Positions 52,851 to 61,676 of a stretch of DNA of 64,000 nucleotides are shown here, piece after piece. The stretch is taken from the NCBI RefSeq assembly GCF_934668725.1, contig NZ_CAKUOF010000016.1, forward strand, positions 9,966 to 73,965, written 5' to 3'. Under the pieces are notes generated by a model. That model ran no database searches. It had not been told where the DNA came from and saw nothing but the letters and a program-made list of their open reading frames with translations. The position numbers and the translations under genes are program-made. Numbering within the stretch: position 1 is the first letter of the stretch; the number at the start of each line of letters is the position of its first letter. The DNA is from an uncultured Dysgonomonas sp. Its GTDB lineage: Bacteria > Bacteroidota > Bacteroidia > Bacteroidales > Dysgonomonadaceae.

Positions 52851-52890
52851 ACAAAAAAATCTTCCCTGAATGAAGGAAAGATTTTTTGTT
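52851..52890 (-). terminator. terminator upstream of the riboswitch
   Basis: ACAAAAAAATCTT pairs with AAGATTTTTTGT (one base bulged), with an inner CCCT/AGG pairing and small loop. On the - strand it ends with a run of seven T in the stem. It is not directly behind any coding gene: the nearest, the barrel protein gene at 53176, already has its own terminator. It therefore probably ends the candidate small RNA. Confidence 0.75.
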
Positions 52891-53027
52891 CCAAGAATGT
52901 GCCTATAGGAGAAGGAGAGTCCTATAAAAATTGAGATATTATGGAATGTGTTTTCCGGGCACTGTTTTAGATTTCGAGTTAGTAATTGATTGTTTGTTAT
53001 ATATGTTTGATATATTCTATTTTAATG
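52851..53027 (-). ncRNA. candidate structured small RNA
   Basis: Between two terminators, the - strand can fold as a three-way junction: outer stem GTGCC/GGCAC (52958-52962 with 52899-52903), one hairpin GGAA/TTCC (52943-52946, 52953-52956) and one perfect hairpin TATAGGA/TCCTATA (52904-52910, 52920-52926), then the terminator at 52851. An imperfect -7 box TTAATTTG lies at 53028-53035. No open reading frame of note fits. The 5' end is a guess. Confidence 0.45.
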
Positions 53028-53119
53028 CAAATTAAGCTATAAAGCATCAAGCAGGCTATAACCAAAAACTCTTTTTTTTCTCAGATTTAATTCTTTCGGC
53101 ATATTTAACTATATAGGGC

Positions 53120-53158
53120 AAAACAGCCCTTTTCTGATATTCAAAAAAGGGCTGTTTT
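53120..53158 (-). terminator. terminator of the NUDIX/TPR/barrel operon
   Basis: Fourteen-base perfect arms AAAACAGCCCTTTT and its complement with an 11-base loop, 17 bases after the stop codon of the barrel protein gene, T run at the end. Confidence 0.9.
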
Positions 53159-53175
53159 ATATAAAAATCTTTTGT

Positions 53176-54945
53176 TTAGAATTTTAGGCTTATTCCTCCA
53201 AGGGCATTAATACCTTGATTAGTGTAGCCATAATATCTTTCATACTTCTGGCTCATAACATTGTTTACTTTTACATAGAATGATAGCCAGTCTAAAATAT
53301 TGTAGCTTCCTCTGATATTTAGTTCGTTGATATTATCCATAGTGGTTGAAGTATTATTTACATATGTTTTACGTCCACCTTCGAATATATAGTTAACAGA
53401 GAAAGTGAGATTCTCTATAAATGAAAAATCAGCATTAAAATCAAGAGTGAAACTAGGTAACCCCCATGCTTCTTTTTTATCAGGAGCTGTATCCGTTAAA
53501 GTATACTTGCTGACATTGTAAAAGTGGGTCTGTGCTTTTAGCGAAAGATCGGTATATGGGATCAATTTTGTTTTTAATGCCCCGCCAAAATGTCCGGCAC
53601 CTAAGTTTGCATACATCATTTCAGAAACATTACCCCATGATGGAGATTCGTTTGGAACAAATAGGTGTTCGTCTTTCGTATATTTATAACCGCCGAAGAT
53701 ATCAAACTCAAAACCGTTTATAACTCCTGATCTTACACCTATTTTTGCATCGTATAATGTTTGAGAAATAAATACACGTGATGCGGGGTTGATATATCGA
53801 TTCACACGGTTCATTGCTACAACATTATTGTCGTTTATGCCTCCATCTACATTGAAATATAGTAAACTTTTTTCATCGAAGTTCCAAGATGTCTTAATAG
53901 AAGGGGCAACAACAAATTTATTTTCAATGTCAGATGCCCAATTTATGTTAGCCCCTAATGACAATTGAAAATTCCCTCCGTCTATACTATAATATGGCTT
54001 AGCTTTAAAAATAGTCAGATTATGAAATGGATCCTTTTCTAACAAAGGAAGAAAGTCTACGTTGCTAAATGTTTGGAAAAAGATACCTCCTTCTATACCG
54101 GCTTTATGGTCTGTTTGTACAGGAGCTGCAATGTTAACCAAAGCGTCGAATATGCTACCTGAGATCCCATCATAATTTGTGTTGGGGCCATATTTAGTTG
54201 AGAAATTATTGTATTTAATATTTGCAGAGTAGTATAGTACATCACTTCGTTCTTTGGATGTTATTCCTGTCTCGGCCTCAATAACATTAATATTTTGATT
54301 GTTTTTCATAAAACCTTCATACAGAGAAGGGGCTTGATCCGCTGTGCTGAATACGAACGGATTGCCATAATAGTTAAACGTGTTATTAAAGAATGATCCA
54401 TTCAAATACCATGTTAATGATTCAAAGTCATGGCTGTATTTTGCTTTTATCAGATTCTCCATGTTTTTCGCTTTCGCTTCATCAAGAAGAGAATTAGGAT
54501 TTAGGTACTTTATTTTGCCATCAGCGGAGTTGTGGGTTGCAAAAATATCTAACCGGTCATTTTTCGAATCTACGATTCTGTATCCGGCTGCACCATCTAA
54601 GTTGGAATACATACCTGCTCCAAACAAGAAATAGCCGCGATGTTTACTGTAGTCTATTTTTGTTCTGATATCTCCAGATCCGGGATTCCCAATCGGATAA
54701 GAGGCGATGTTCGTATTCGGGATGTTGTTCTCGAACTTGATATCATATTGCTTCTTTTGTGGTTCATGTAGAGCCGGAAGCGTATTCACTTTTGAAGCAT
54801 CCTGAATGGTTGGTGTATATTCTCTTTCGAGAGAAACCTGACGGTTAAGCGTTGTATCTTTGGCAGCAGTTTGGGCTGATATGTTTATGGATGCAACGCT
54901 TAATCCCAATGTGCTAATAAATAAAGTTTTATATAATGTATTCAT
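53176..54945 (-). CDS. TonB-receptor-like outer-membrane barrel protein without plug
   Basis: A 589-residue protein with a signal peptide (likely cut after NISAQ). After the segment QVSLEREYTPTIQDASKVNT comes a long series of beta strands typical of TonB-dependent receptor barrels, ending SLKF. There is no plug or TonB box, and the protein is shorter than a full receptor. It belongs to a Bacteroidales family found next to a large TPR protein; function unknown. Confidence 0.8.
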   Translation of the reverse strand: MNTLYKTLFISTLGLSVASINISAQTAAKDTTLNRQVSLEREYTPTIQDASKVNTLPALHEPQKKQYDIKFENNIPNTNIASYPIGNPGSGDIRTKIDYSKHRGYFLFGAGMYSNLDGAAGYRIVDSKNDRLDIFATHNSADGKIKYLNPNSLLDEAKAKNMENLIKAKYSHDFESLTWYLNGSFFNNTFNYYGNPFVFSTADQAPSLYEGFMKNNQNINVIEAETGITSKERSDVLYYSANIKYNNFSTKYGPNTNYDGISGSIFDALVNIAAPVQTDHKAGIEGGIFFQTFSNVDFLPLLEKDPFHNLTIFKAKPYYSIDGGNFQLSLGANINWASDIENKFVVAPSIKTSWNFDEKSLLYFNVDGGINDNNVVAMNRVNRYINPASRVFISQTLYDAKIGVRSGVINGFEFDIFGGYKYTKDEHLFVPNESPSWGNVSEMMYANLGAGHFGGALKTKLIPYTDLSLKAQTHFYNVSKYTLTDTAPDKKEAWGLPSFTLDFNADFSFIENLTFSVNYIFEGGRKTYVNNTSTTMDNINELNIRGSYNILDWLSFYVKVNNVMSQKYERYYGYTNQGINALGGISLKF

Positions 54946-55017
54946 TATCTTTTAATTTAAGTAAGGCCTCAGACCTGTTTGTTACTGTATTTTACCTCTA
55001 CTACAAAGGTTTTGTTC

Positions 55018-58000
55018 TTATCTATTTAATCGCGTTAAACGGTCGTTTATCATAGATTCTATATCAGCTTCATTACCTGTATAATTTGCCTTTAAACTTT
55101 CAAGATATTGCTTGGCTTGAAACTTGTCTCCTTTAGCCTGATAGGTATCCGATAATACGATTATAGCTTGAGCCATCCAATAGGCGTGAGGTGTACCTTG
55201 TTTCATTAATGCAAGGACTTGCTGTTCAGCCTTATCGTAATTACCATTTTTCAAATAAGTTTTAGCCAATAGGTATTGTGCCTCTGCACCATATACACTG
55301 CGTGTATCGGTTGCTGCTTTCTGAAGGTCATCCATAGCCTTATTAGTTTCACCTGTGTTCAAATAGGCCTTGGCTCGGTATAAACGAGCTTCGCTAATTA
55401 TCTCAGGAGAAGTTTTGCTTTGTGCAAGTAAGGCTGTTGCAACAGTGATAACTTCAACATCTTTATTTAAGTTATTGGCTACTTTAAGTATTCCCAATTG
55501 AGCCGTATTTTTATCCTCACTGCTTGTTGCTGTACGCATCATTTCTTTGTAGGCATTGTATGCAGCTTGATTATTGCCTTTGTCCAGTTGTATTTCGCCT
55601 ACTAGGGCAAGAGCTTTGTTGAGGCTTTTTGAATTACCTGAATTAATAGTATTGTTGAATGCTTGGAGTGCAGTATCATAATCTTTCTTATTGTAAGCTA
55701 TGGCTCCTATATAATAATGTGCATCGCCTGCAAACTGACCTTGAGGATACGATTGAAGGTATTTGTTCATCGCATTGGCTGCTTCGTTTGCATGACCTTT
55801 CATGTATATATTTTCAGCTGCAAGGTATGATAATGAGTCTTGACGACTAGCTGTGATAAGAACTCCATTACCCAGCGAGTTTGCAAAACTGGCATATGAA
55901 CCGATATCGTTTATATCTCGATAGATACCTTCGAGGCTTTGTAGAGCAATACGTGCTTCTTCCGAGTTTTTGTGTAGTTGTACAACTTGTTTATAGGCTT
56001 CAATCGCTTTTTGGGGGTTGTTGCTGTTGTAGTAGGATTGTCCTAATTGAACACCGGCTTGTGGAGCTACATTGGAGTTCGGATAATCACTTAATAATTT
56101 TGTTAATATTGGAATTGCATCTGCTTCGCGATTTAGCATGATTAATGCACGGCTTTTCTCATACATGGCATCATCGTAATATTGAGAATCGGGATATCTT
56201 TTCATCATAACATCCAGTGCGGCAATTTTTCCATTGTAATTGTGTTGTAAACCCAATACAAATGCTTTTTGGAAGTCGGCATATTCGGCACTTTGAGGAT
56301 TATTTACAGATGCTTGAGAGTATGCGTTTGCCGCTTCAATAAAATTACGATTGAATAAGTAAACATCACCTATACGATTCCATGCGTCCGAATAAGTCAA
56401 CTGTTGTCTGTTTCTTTCCTGAGAAGTATATTGTCTGAAACTATTCAAAGCATTATTATATTGTTTCAGATTGAAATAAGTATATCCTAGATTATATAAG
56501 GCATTCGAGTAATTGTCATCCGAGGCATTACATACTGATAAATAAGTCTGGTAATCTTTAATTGCTGCCGGATAATTGTTTTCCCTGTAATAGGTTTCGC
56601 CACGCCAGAAGTAAGATTCGTTTTTAGATTTTACATCATAATTGCCCATATTTATGCAAGCATTGAATCTTTGGATTGCCTGATCGTAATTTCCGTCAAT
56701 AAAGTCTTGGGCTCCCAATTGAAATAATATAGTTTGCTTTGCTTCGAGTATCTGTCTGCCGGGGTTACGCATTTTATCAATTGTAGTAAGCGCAGCCTGA
56801 TAATTCTTGGTAGAAAGGAGTGTTGATGCTAACTGATTATTGATTTCGTTTGCATACTTCGAATTTGGGTATTCGTTTAAGAAGCGTTGTAATACAGTGA
56901 TAGACTGATCAAAGACCGAAAGGGATGTCTTATGAGCCAGCATAGCATAGTTGTATAGTGCAACTTCGCTGATTGCTGGATCGAACTGCACGCGTGATGC
57001 TGCATCAAACGCCATTAACGCATTCGCATTATCATTTATTTTCAGGTAGTTTTGACCGAGTAGCATATATGCTGTTTGTCCCAGTTTATTATCTGTAGAA
57101 GCAGCAAATTGTAAGGCTTTTATTGCATTCAGGTAATCTCCTGTTTGAGTATATGCAGTACCGAGTTGCAACATATCTTCAGCGAAGGGTTTAGACTCCG
57201 AAGCCAGGTATTTCTCATAGTTCGAAATAGCACTATTAATATTACCTTGTCTATAATAGGAGTTTCCGAGTATGCGATATACTTCTGCCGAGTTTTGATT
57301 ATTAGGATAAGCACTCAGGTAATTATTTCCTGCATTGATTGCTTCACTCAGGTTATTCTTTAGGAATAGCCCTTGTGTTATGAAGAATAAAGATTGTTCT
57401 TTGTATTCGGGGTTATTTTTAAGACGTTCGAATGTCGTTAGAGCATTATCGTATTTGCCTTCTTGAAAATCGATGTATGCTTTGTAGTAAGTTGCAGGCT
57501 CATAATATTTATTGCTGTTACGAGCCAGTAATTCGAATTGATTTGCGGCTACAGATCTTTTCCCTTCCTGAAGATTGGCAAATGCCGATCGGAATGTATA
57601 ATCCTCCTGATCCTTTTTTGATAAATAATCAACATCCGCTTGTTCGAACCAATATAAAGATTGATTCCAGTCCTTTTCATTGAAATAAGCAGAACCTATG
57701 TAAAAACAAATATCATTCCTGTGGTATGACTCCGGATAAGTATCCAGGTATTCTCTGAGAATAGTGACAGCACCTTCTTTTCCCGTAAAATAGGATGAGG
57801 CTGCAATCATATAATCTGCCTCCAGTTTTGCATTCTGGTCGTTAGAGAGTCTCTTAAATTCTGTAAGTGTATTTTGTGCACCGACAAAATTGTTGTCTAA
57901 AAACATCTCTTTTCCCTGTATAAATAAACGTTGAGGTAATTCATTGCTTATTCCTCTTTGGGCATACGTTAACTGTAGGGTAGATGCTATTCCTATCCCT

Positions 58001-58023
58001 GTAATAAGTAGTATTTTCTTCAT
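55018..58023 (-). CDS. large tetratricopeptide-repeat protein, secreted
   Basis: A 1001-residue protein with a signal peptide (cleavage likely after LTYAQ) and TPR repeats over nearly its full length, for example AEVYRILGNSYYRQGNINSA and SNALYNLGYTYFNLKQYNNA. It starts inside the last codons of the NUDIX gene (4-base overlap) and is followed by the barrel gene after 72 bases. It should be a periplasmic or outer-membrane scaffold; its partners are probably the barrel protein and cell-envelope proteins. Confidence 0.88.
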   Translation of the reverse strand: MKKILLITGIGIASTLQLTYAQRGISNELPQRLFIQGKEMFLDNNFVGAQNTLTEFKRLSNDQNAKLEADYMIAASSYFTGKEGAVTILREYLDTYPESYHRNDICFYIGSAYFNEKDWNQSLYWFEQADVDYLSKKDQEDYTFRSAFANLQEGKRSVAANQFELLARNSNKYYEPATYYKAYIDFQEGKYDNALTTFERLKNNPEYKEQSLFFITQGLFLKNNLSEAINAGNNYLSAYPNNQNSAEVYRILGNSYYRQGNINSAISNYEKYLASESKPFAEDMLQLGTAYTQTGDYLNAIKALQFAASTDNKLGQTAYMLLGQNYLKINDNANALMAFDAASRVQFDPAISEVALYNYAMLAHKTSLSVFDQSITVLQRFLNEYPNSKYANEINNQLASTLLSTKNYQAALTTIDKMRNPGRQILEAKQTILFQLGAQDFIDGNYDQAIQRFNACINMGNYDVKSKNESYFWRGETYYRENNYPAAIKDYQTYLSVCNASDDNYSNALYNLGYTYFNLKQYNNALNSFRQYTSQERNRQQLTYSDAWNRIGDVYLFNRNFIEAANAYSQASVNNPQSAEYADFQKAFVLGLQHNYNGKIAALDVMMKRYPDSQYYDDAMYEKSRALIMLNREADAIPILTKLLSDYPNSNVAPQAGVQLGQSYYNSNNPQKAIEAYKQVVQLHKNSEEARIALQSLEGIYRDINDIGSYASFANSLGNGVLITASRQDSLSYLAAENIYMKGHANEAANAMNKYLQSYPQGQFAGDAHYYIGAIAYNKKDYDTALQAFNNTINSGNSKSLNKALALVGEIQLDKGNNQAAYNAYKEMMRTATSSEDKNTAQLGILKVANNLNKDVEVITVATALLAQSKTSPEIISEARLYRAKAYLNTGETNKAMDDLQKAATDTRSVYGAEAQYLLAKTYLKNGNYDKAEQQVLALMKQGTPHAYWMAQAIIVLSDTYQAKGDKFQAKQYLESLKANYTGNEADIESMINDRLTRLNR

Positions 58024-58553
58024 AAATTCATCTTTTGTATTTTTTCGATCCCCATTTTAACGGAACGTAGTCCGAACAATGCGGGGTTTAAATCGGCTAT
58101 AGGTATAAATTTCAATTCGGCAACATCGTCTTGTGCACTGAACTGAGAATTGCTTCTTGTTTTGCATAAAAAGAAAAGATCGGTAGTTTCTACCTGAAAA
58201 CCCGAATATATGTAGAGGTTTGGTATTGAGAATAGATATTTGGCCGATATCACTTCTAGTCCGGTCTCTTCTTTGACTTCTCTCACGACTGCTTCTTCTG
58301 CGGTTTCATCCATGTCTACAAACCCTCCGGGTAAGTCATATGTTCCTTTGGCCGGTTCGTGAGCACGGGTTGCCACCATTATTTCATTCTTATCGTTGAT
58401 AATTACTGCAATTGTTGCTGATGAAGGGTTAAAGTAGTAAATAAAGCCACATTCTTCACAACGTTTAGATTTGAAATTGTTTTCAACAAAATGGTCAGAT
58501 CCACATTTGGGGCAGAATTTAAACTGATATAGAGGATGTTTCTTTACTGGCAT
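58020..58553 (-). CDS. NUDIX hydrolase with zinc ribbon
   Basis: A 177-residue protein. The N-terminal zinc ribbon has CPKCG (res. 14-18) and CEECG. The NUDIX box is intact: GGFVDMDETAEEAVVREVKE followed by ETGLEV (pattern Gx5Ex7REUxEExGU). The arrangement resembles NADH pyrophosphatase NudC, which has the same zinc ribbon, but the SQPWPFPxS motif of NudC was not found, so the substrate stays open. First gene of the operon with the TPR and barrel proteins. Confidence 0.9.
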   Translation of the reverse strand: MPVKKHPLYQFKFCPKCGSDHFVENNFKSKRCEECGFIYYFNPSSATIAVIINDKNEIMVATRAHEPAKGTYDLPGGFVDMDETAEEAVVREVKEETGLEVISAKYLFSIPNLYIYSGFQVETTDLFFLCKTRSNSQFSAQDDVAELKFIPIADLNPALFGLRSVKMGIEKIQKMNL

Positions 58554-58893
58554 AAAATTTTTATATTAAACTTACATACACAGTGTACAAATATAGTTAT
58601 TTATAAGATACATGTTTTATGAATATATGTTGTTTATATTAAAAAGTATAATGTCTAAAAAAACTTAACGAATGTTTGTATATGTTAATATATGTCAGTT
58701 GGTTTGTGTGGGTATTTTTGCGAAAATATTAGGATATTACTTTTTTCTATGTTAAATATATTGAAATATATCAGAAAAAAGAATTTAGACAAGAAAAGAT
58801 GATAAAAAGGTTATAGTATAACTTAGAAATTTATTGTTACTTTGTGGTAAAGTTGGTTGTTTGAATATAAATTGTTAAAATTTCATTTCTGTT
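58554..58893. other. intergenic region upstream of the C39-like gene
   Basis: These 340 bases are A/T rich, between divergent genes. TATTTTTG at 58713-58720 and TTACTTTG (one mismatch) at 58837-58844 are possible -7 boxes for the + strand gene, without good -33 partners. No small GG-leader peptide gene was found on either strand. Confidence 0.45.
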
Positions 58894-59337
58894 ATGAATG
58901 TACGTAGTACCTACATGGTAAATCTCGTGTCAACGTACCTCTCATTATGTAATGTTGTGCACAATAGGAAAGTCATAGGCGTTCAATTGGATTTTGAACA
59001 GAAAGATTCTTCTATTCTCGCAATATCTAACATTTTGAAGGATTACGATCTGCATTGTAAGACTTATTACTCGGATTTTGATACCTTGAAGAAAGACAAA
59101 CGGAAAGGAATATTGCATCTAAGAATAGATGGAGGACGTTACGTTGTCCTGAAAAGTTTAGGTAGCGAGGGTAATGTAGTTTTTTATGATCCTGTAATCA
59201 ATAAAAATATTGAAATTTCTAAGTTCGCGTTCCAAAAGTTGTGGAGTAGCATCGTAATATATTCCGATGTAATGCCATCGTCGACTGAACAAGAGGTTAG
59301 CAAAGAGTGGGTCGCTAAAAAAAGTGTACAGGACTAA
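58894..59337 (+). CDS. C39-like protein without catalytic residues
   Basis: A 147-residue protein with no signal peptide. Residues 40-120 align by eye with the C39 domain of the neighbouring exporter: DSSILAISNILKDYDLHCKT parallels its GVSLLGISEAAENLGFRT, GRYVVLKS parallels NHFVVVYT, and VFYDPV parallels VADPA. The Cys motif is missing, because the protein starts at that point of the fold, and the catalytic His is Arg; the Asp remains. An in-frame stop seven codons upstream rules out a longer start. It may be a non-proteolytic peptide-binding (chaperone-like) domain for the exporter. Confidence 0.65.
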   Translation: MNVRSTYMVNLVSTYLSLCNVVHNRKVIGVQLDFEQKDSSILAISNILKDYDLHCKTYYSDFDTLKKDKRKGILHLRIDGGRYVVLKSLGSEGNVVFYDPVINKNIEISKFAFQKLWSSIVIYSDVMPSSTEQEVSKEWVAKKSVQD

Positions 59338-59415
59338 CTTCTTAGTAGTTTGAGAAGAAAGTCAGAAATGTTTTTCTGAGAGTGGTTTTTTGAGAAATTT
59401 AGGGGGAAGAGAAAG

Positions 59416-59444
59416 TTGTTTTTATTAAAATTTAATTACGTTTG
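59416..59444 (+). promoter_or_regulatory. promoter of the C39 ABC exporter
   Basis: TTG at 59416-59418 and TACGTTTG at 59437-59444 are 18 bases apart, an excellent match to the Bacteroidota consensus. The exporter ATG is 37 bases downstream, so the exporter has its own promoter apart from the C39-like gene in front. Confidence 0.75.
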
Positions 59445-59480
59445 TCTTATAAGTTACTTATAGAACATAACCTTTAACTC

Positions 59481-61676
59481 ATGCAGTCTTTTCCGTTTTT
59501 CAGTCAACATGATGCTATGGATTGCGGTCCTACGTGTCTGCGTATGATTGCTTCTTATTATGGCAAAAACTATTCGTTGGAGAAACTACGGCTCAGTTCA
59601 CACATAAATAAAGAAGGGGTATCTTTGCTTGGGATAAGCGAAGCTGCAGAGAATTTAGGCTTCCGCACCATGGGTGTTAGCATTACATTTGAGCAGTTAT
59701 TAGACGCTCCTCTTCCGTGTGTTGTGCATTGGAACCAAAATCATTTTGTCGTTGTTTATACTGTTAAACAGAAAAGGTCTGGATATGTTATTTATGTAGC
59801 GGATCCTGCCGGTGGAATGTTGCAGTATACCAAAGATGAATTCTGTAAATGTTGGTTTTCTTCATATATTGACGGAGAGCCTCATGGAATAGCTTTATTA
59901 CTGGAACCCTCTCCTGAGTTTTATCAACAAGAAGATGATAAAGAAGTAAAGAAAGGGTTCCGGTTTTTATATTCGTATTTGAAGCCTTATAAGAAATTAG
60001 TCTTTCAGCTTATTTTAGGGCTTATTTTTGGCAGTTTACTGATGTTGGTTCTGCCTTTTCTTTCTCAAGCCATTGTTGATATTGGCATAAATACTCAAAA
60101 TCTTAATTTTATCTATGTAATACTGATTGCTCAGTTGGTTTTAACACTAAGCAGTTCATCCGTTGAGTTTATAAGAGGCTGGATATTATTACACCTAGGT
60201 AGCCGAATTAATATTGCCTTGATCTCGGATTACTTGATTAAAATGATGCGAATGCCTATGGGGTATTTTGATACAAAGATGGTTGGTGATATTCTCCAAA
60301 GGATTAATGACCATACACGTATTCAGGATTACTTAACCAATTCAAGTCTAAATGTTATTTTTTCAGTATTTAATATATTCGTATTTGGTATAGTATTGTG
60401 TCTTTATAGCCTTAAAATTTTTATTATATTTCTAATTGGTAGCTCTCTTTATTTTCTTTGGGTTTGGCTTTTTATGAAAAAGAGGGCAGAGCTTGATAAT
60501 AAAAATTTTGCTCAAAAGTCCGAAAATCAAAGTAATATAGTTCAGTTGATTACCGGAATGCAAGAAATAAAGCTTAACGGATGCGAACAGCAAAGGCGTT
60601 GGGCCTGGGAAGGGATACAGGCTAGACTTTTTAGATTACGTATCAAGGGACTGGCTCTGGCGCAATATCAAGATTCGGGTGCTATATTTATTAATCAGAC
60701 GAAAAATATATTAATTACGGCTTTGGTTGCAAAGTTTGTTATTGATGGGCAGATGACACTTGGTATGATGATGGCTGTTCAATATATAATAGGACAGCTT
60801 AATGGTCCTGTAGATCAGATTATAGACTTTACACGGAAAACACAAGATGCTAGATTGAGCTTAGACCGTTTAAGTGAATTACAGGAAAAAACAGACGAAA
60901 GTACAGAAGATTCGCAACGTATAAAAGATATACCAACGGGTAAAGATTTGATTGTTGCCGGATTATCTTTTAGCTATGATGGAACATCTGAAGGAGAATA
61001 TGTCCTTAAAGATCTTGCGATTCGCATACCTTCCGGAAAAAAGACAGCTATAGTTGGTACAAGTGGCAGCGGAAAAACTACATTGCTTAAATTATTGTTG
61101 GGATTTTACGCACCACAAAAAGGAATCATAGGTTTGGGAGATAACCGTCTCAATAACTATAGTTGGCGTGAATGGCGAAAAAAATGTGGGGTCGTTATGC
61201 AAGATGGATTTATATTTTCCGATACAATCGCTCGCAATATTGCCCCTGCATCAGATATTATAGATAAAGAAAAAATGGTGCAATCTTGTATTACTGCTAA
61301 TATACATGATTTCGTAGAGTCTTTGCCATTAGGATATAATACAAAAATTGGGGTTGAGGGGCATGGATTAAGTCAAGGCCAGAAGCAGCGTATGCTTATT
61401 GCTCGTGCTATTTATAAAGATCCGGAATTTGTATTTTTGGATGAGGCTACCAATGCTTTAGATGCTAATAATGAAAAAGTTATAATGGAGAATTTAAATT
61501 CTTTCTTTGAAGGGCGGACATCATTAATAGTAGCGCATCGTTTGAGTACGGTTCGTAATGCTGACCAAATAATTGTTTTGGAGAAAGGGCAAGTTGTCGA
61601 AATTGGTACTCACAACGAATTATCAGCCAAAAGAGGGGCTTATTATCATTTAGTGAAAAATCAGTTGGAGCTTTAA
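59481..61676 (+). CDS. peptidase-containing ABC transporter (C39 bacteriocin exporter type)
   Basis: A 731-residue PCAT protein. The C39 peptidase domain (1-140) has all catalytic residues: Gln9, Cys15 (DCGPTC), His88 (NHFVVVY), Asp108 (VADPAG). Six transmembrane helices follow at about 165-440. The ATPase domain has Walker A GTSGSGKTTL (about 525), signature LSQGQKQR (about 629), Walker B FVFLDEAT and VAHRLST. It should cut double-glycine leaders and export the mature peptide. The next gene follows without a gap. Confidence 0.95.
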   Translation: MQSFPFFSQHDAMDCGPTCLRMIASYYGKNYSLEKLRLSSHINKEGVSLLGISEAAENLGFRTMGVSITFEQLLDAPLPCVVHWNQNHFVVVYTVKQKRSGYVIYVADPAGGMLQYTKDEFCKCWFSSYIDGEPHGIALLLEPSPEFYQQEDDKEVKKGFRFLYSYLKPYKKLVFQLILGLIFGSLLMLVLPFLSQAIVDIGINTQNLNFIYVILIAQLVLTLSSSSVEFIRGWILLHLGSRINIALISDYLIKMMRMPMGYFDTKMVGDILQRINDHTRIQDYLTNSSLNVIFSVFNIFVFGIVLCLYSLKIFIIFLIGSSLYFLWVWLFMKKRAELDNKNFAQKSENQSNIVQLITGMQEIKLNGCEQQRRWAWEGIQARLFRLRIKGLALAQYQDSGAIFINQTKNILITALVAKFVIDGQMTLGMMMAVQYIIGQLNGPVDQIIDFTRKTQDARLSLDRLSELQEKTDESTEDSQRIKDIPTGKDLIVAGLSFSYDGTSEGEYVLKDLAIRIPSGKKTAIVGTSGSGKTTLLKLLLGFYAPQKGIIGLGDNRLNNYSWREWRKKCGVVMQDGFIFSDTIARNIAPASDIIDKEKMVQSCITANIHDFVESLPLGYNTKIGVEGHGLSQGQKQRMLIARAIYKDPEFVFLDEATNALDANNEKVIMENLNSFFEGRTSLIVAHRLSTVRNADQIIVLEKGQVVEIGTHNELSAKRGAYYHLVKNQLEL

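Noticed and set aside
52712..52894. 60-codon - strand open frame
   Set aside because: It overlaps the cobalamin riboswitch and a terminator, and its composition is not protein-like.
53037..53102. 21-codon - strand frame (MPKELNLRKKRVFGYSLLDAL) after the barrel operon terminator
   Set aside because: Too short to judge. There is no promoter of quality before it, and it overlaps the possible start of the small RNA.
58554..59480. Search for GG-leader peptide genes next to the C39 exporter
   Set aside because: No small frame with a GG leader was found on either strand. Short frames there end within 20 codons without Gly-Gly.
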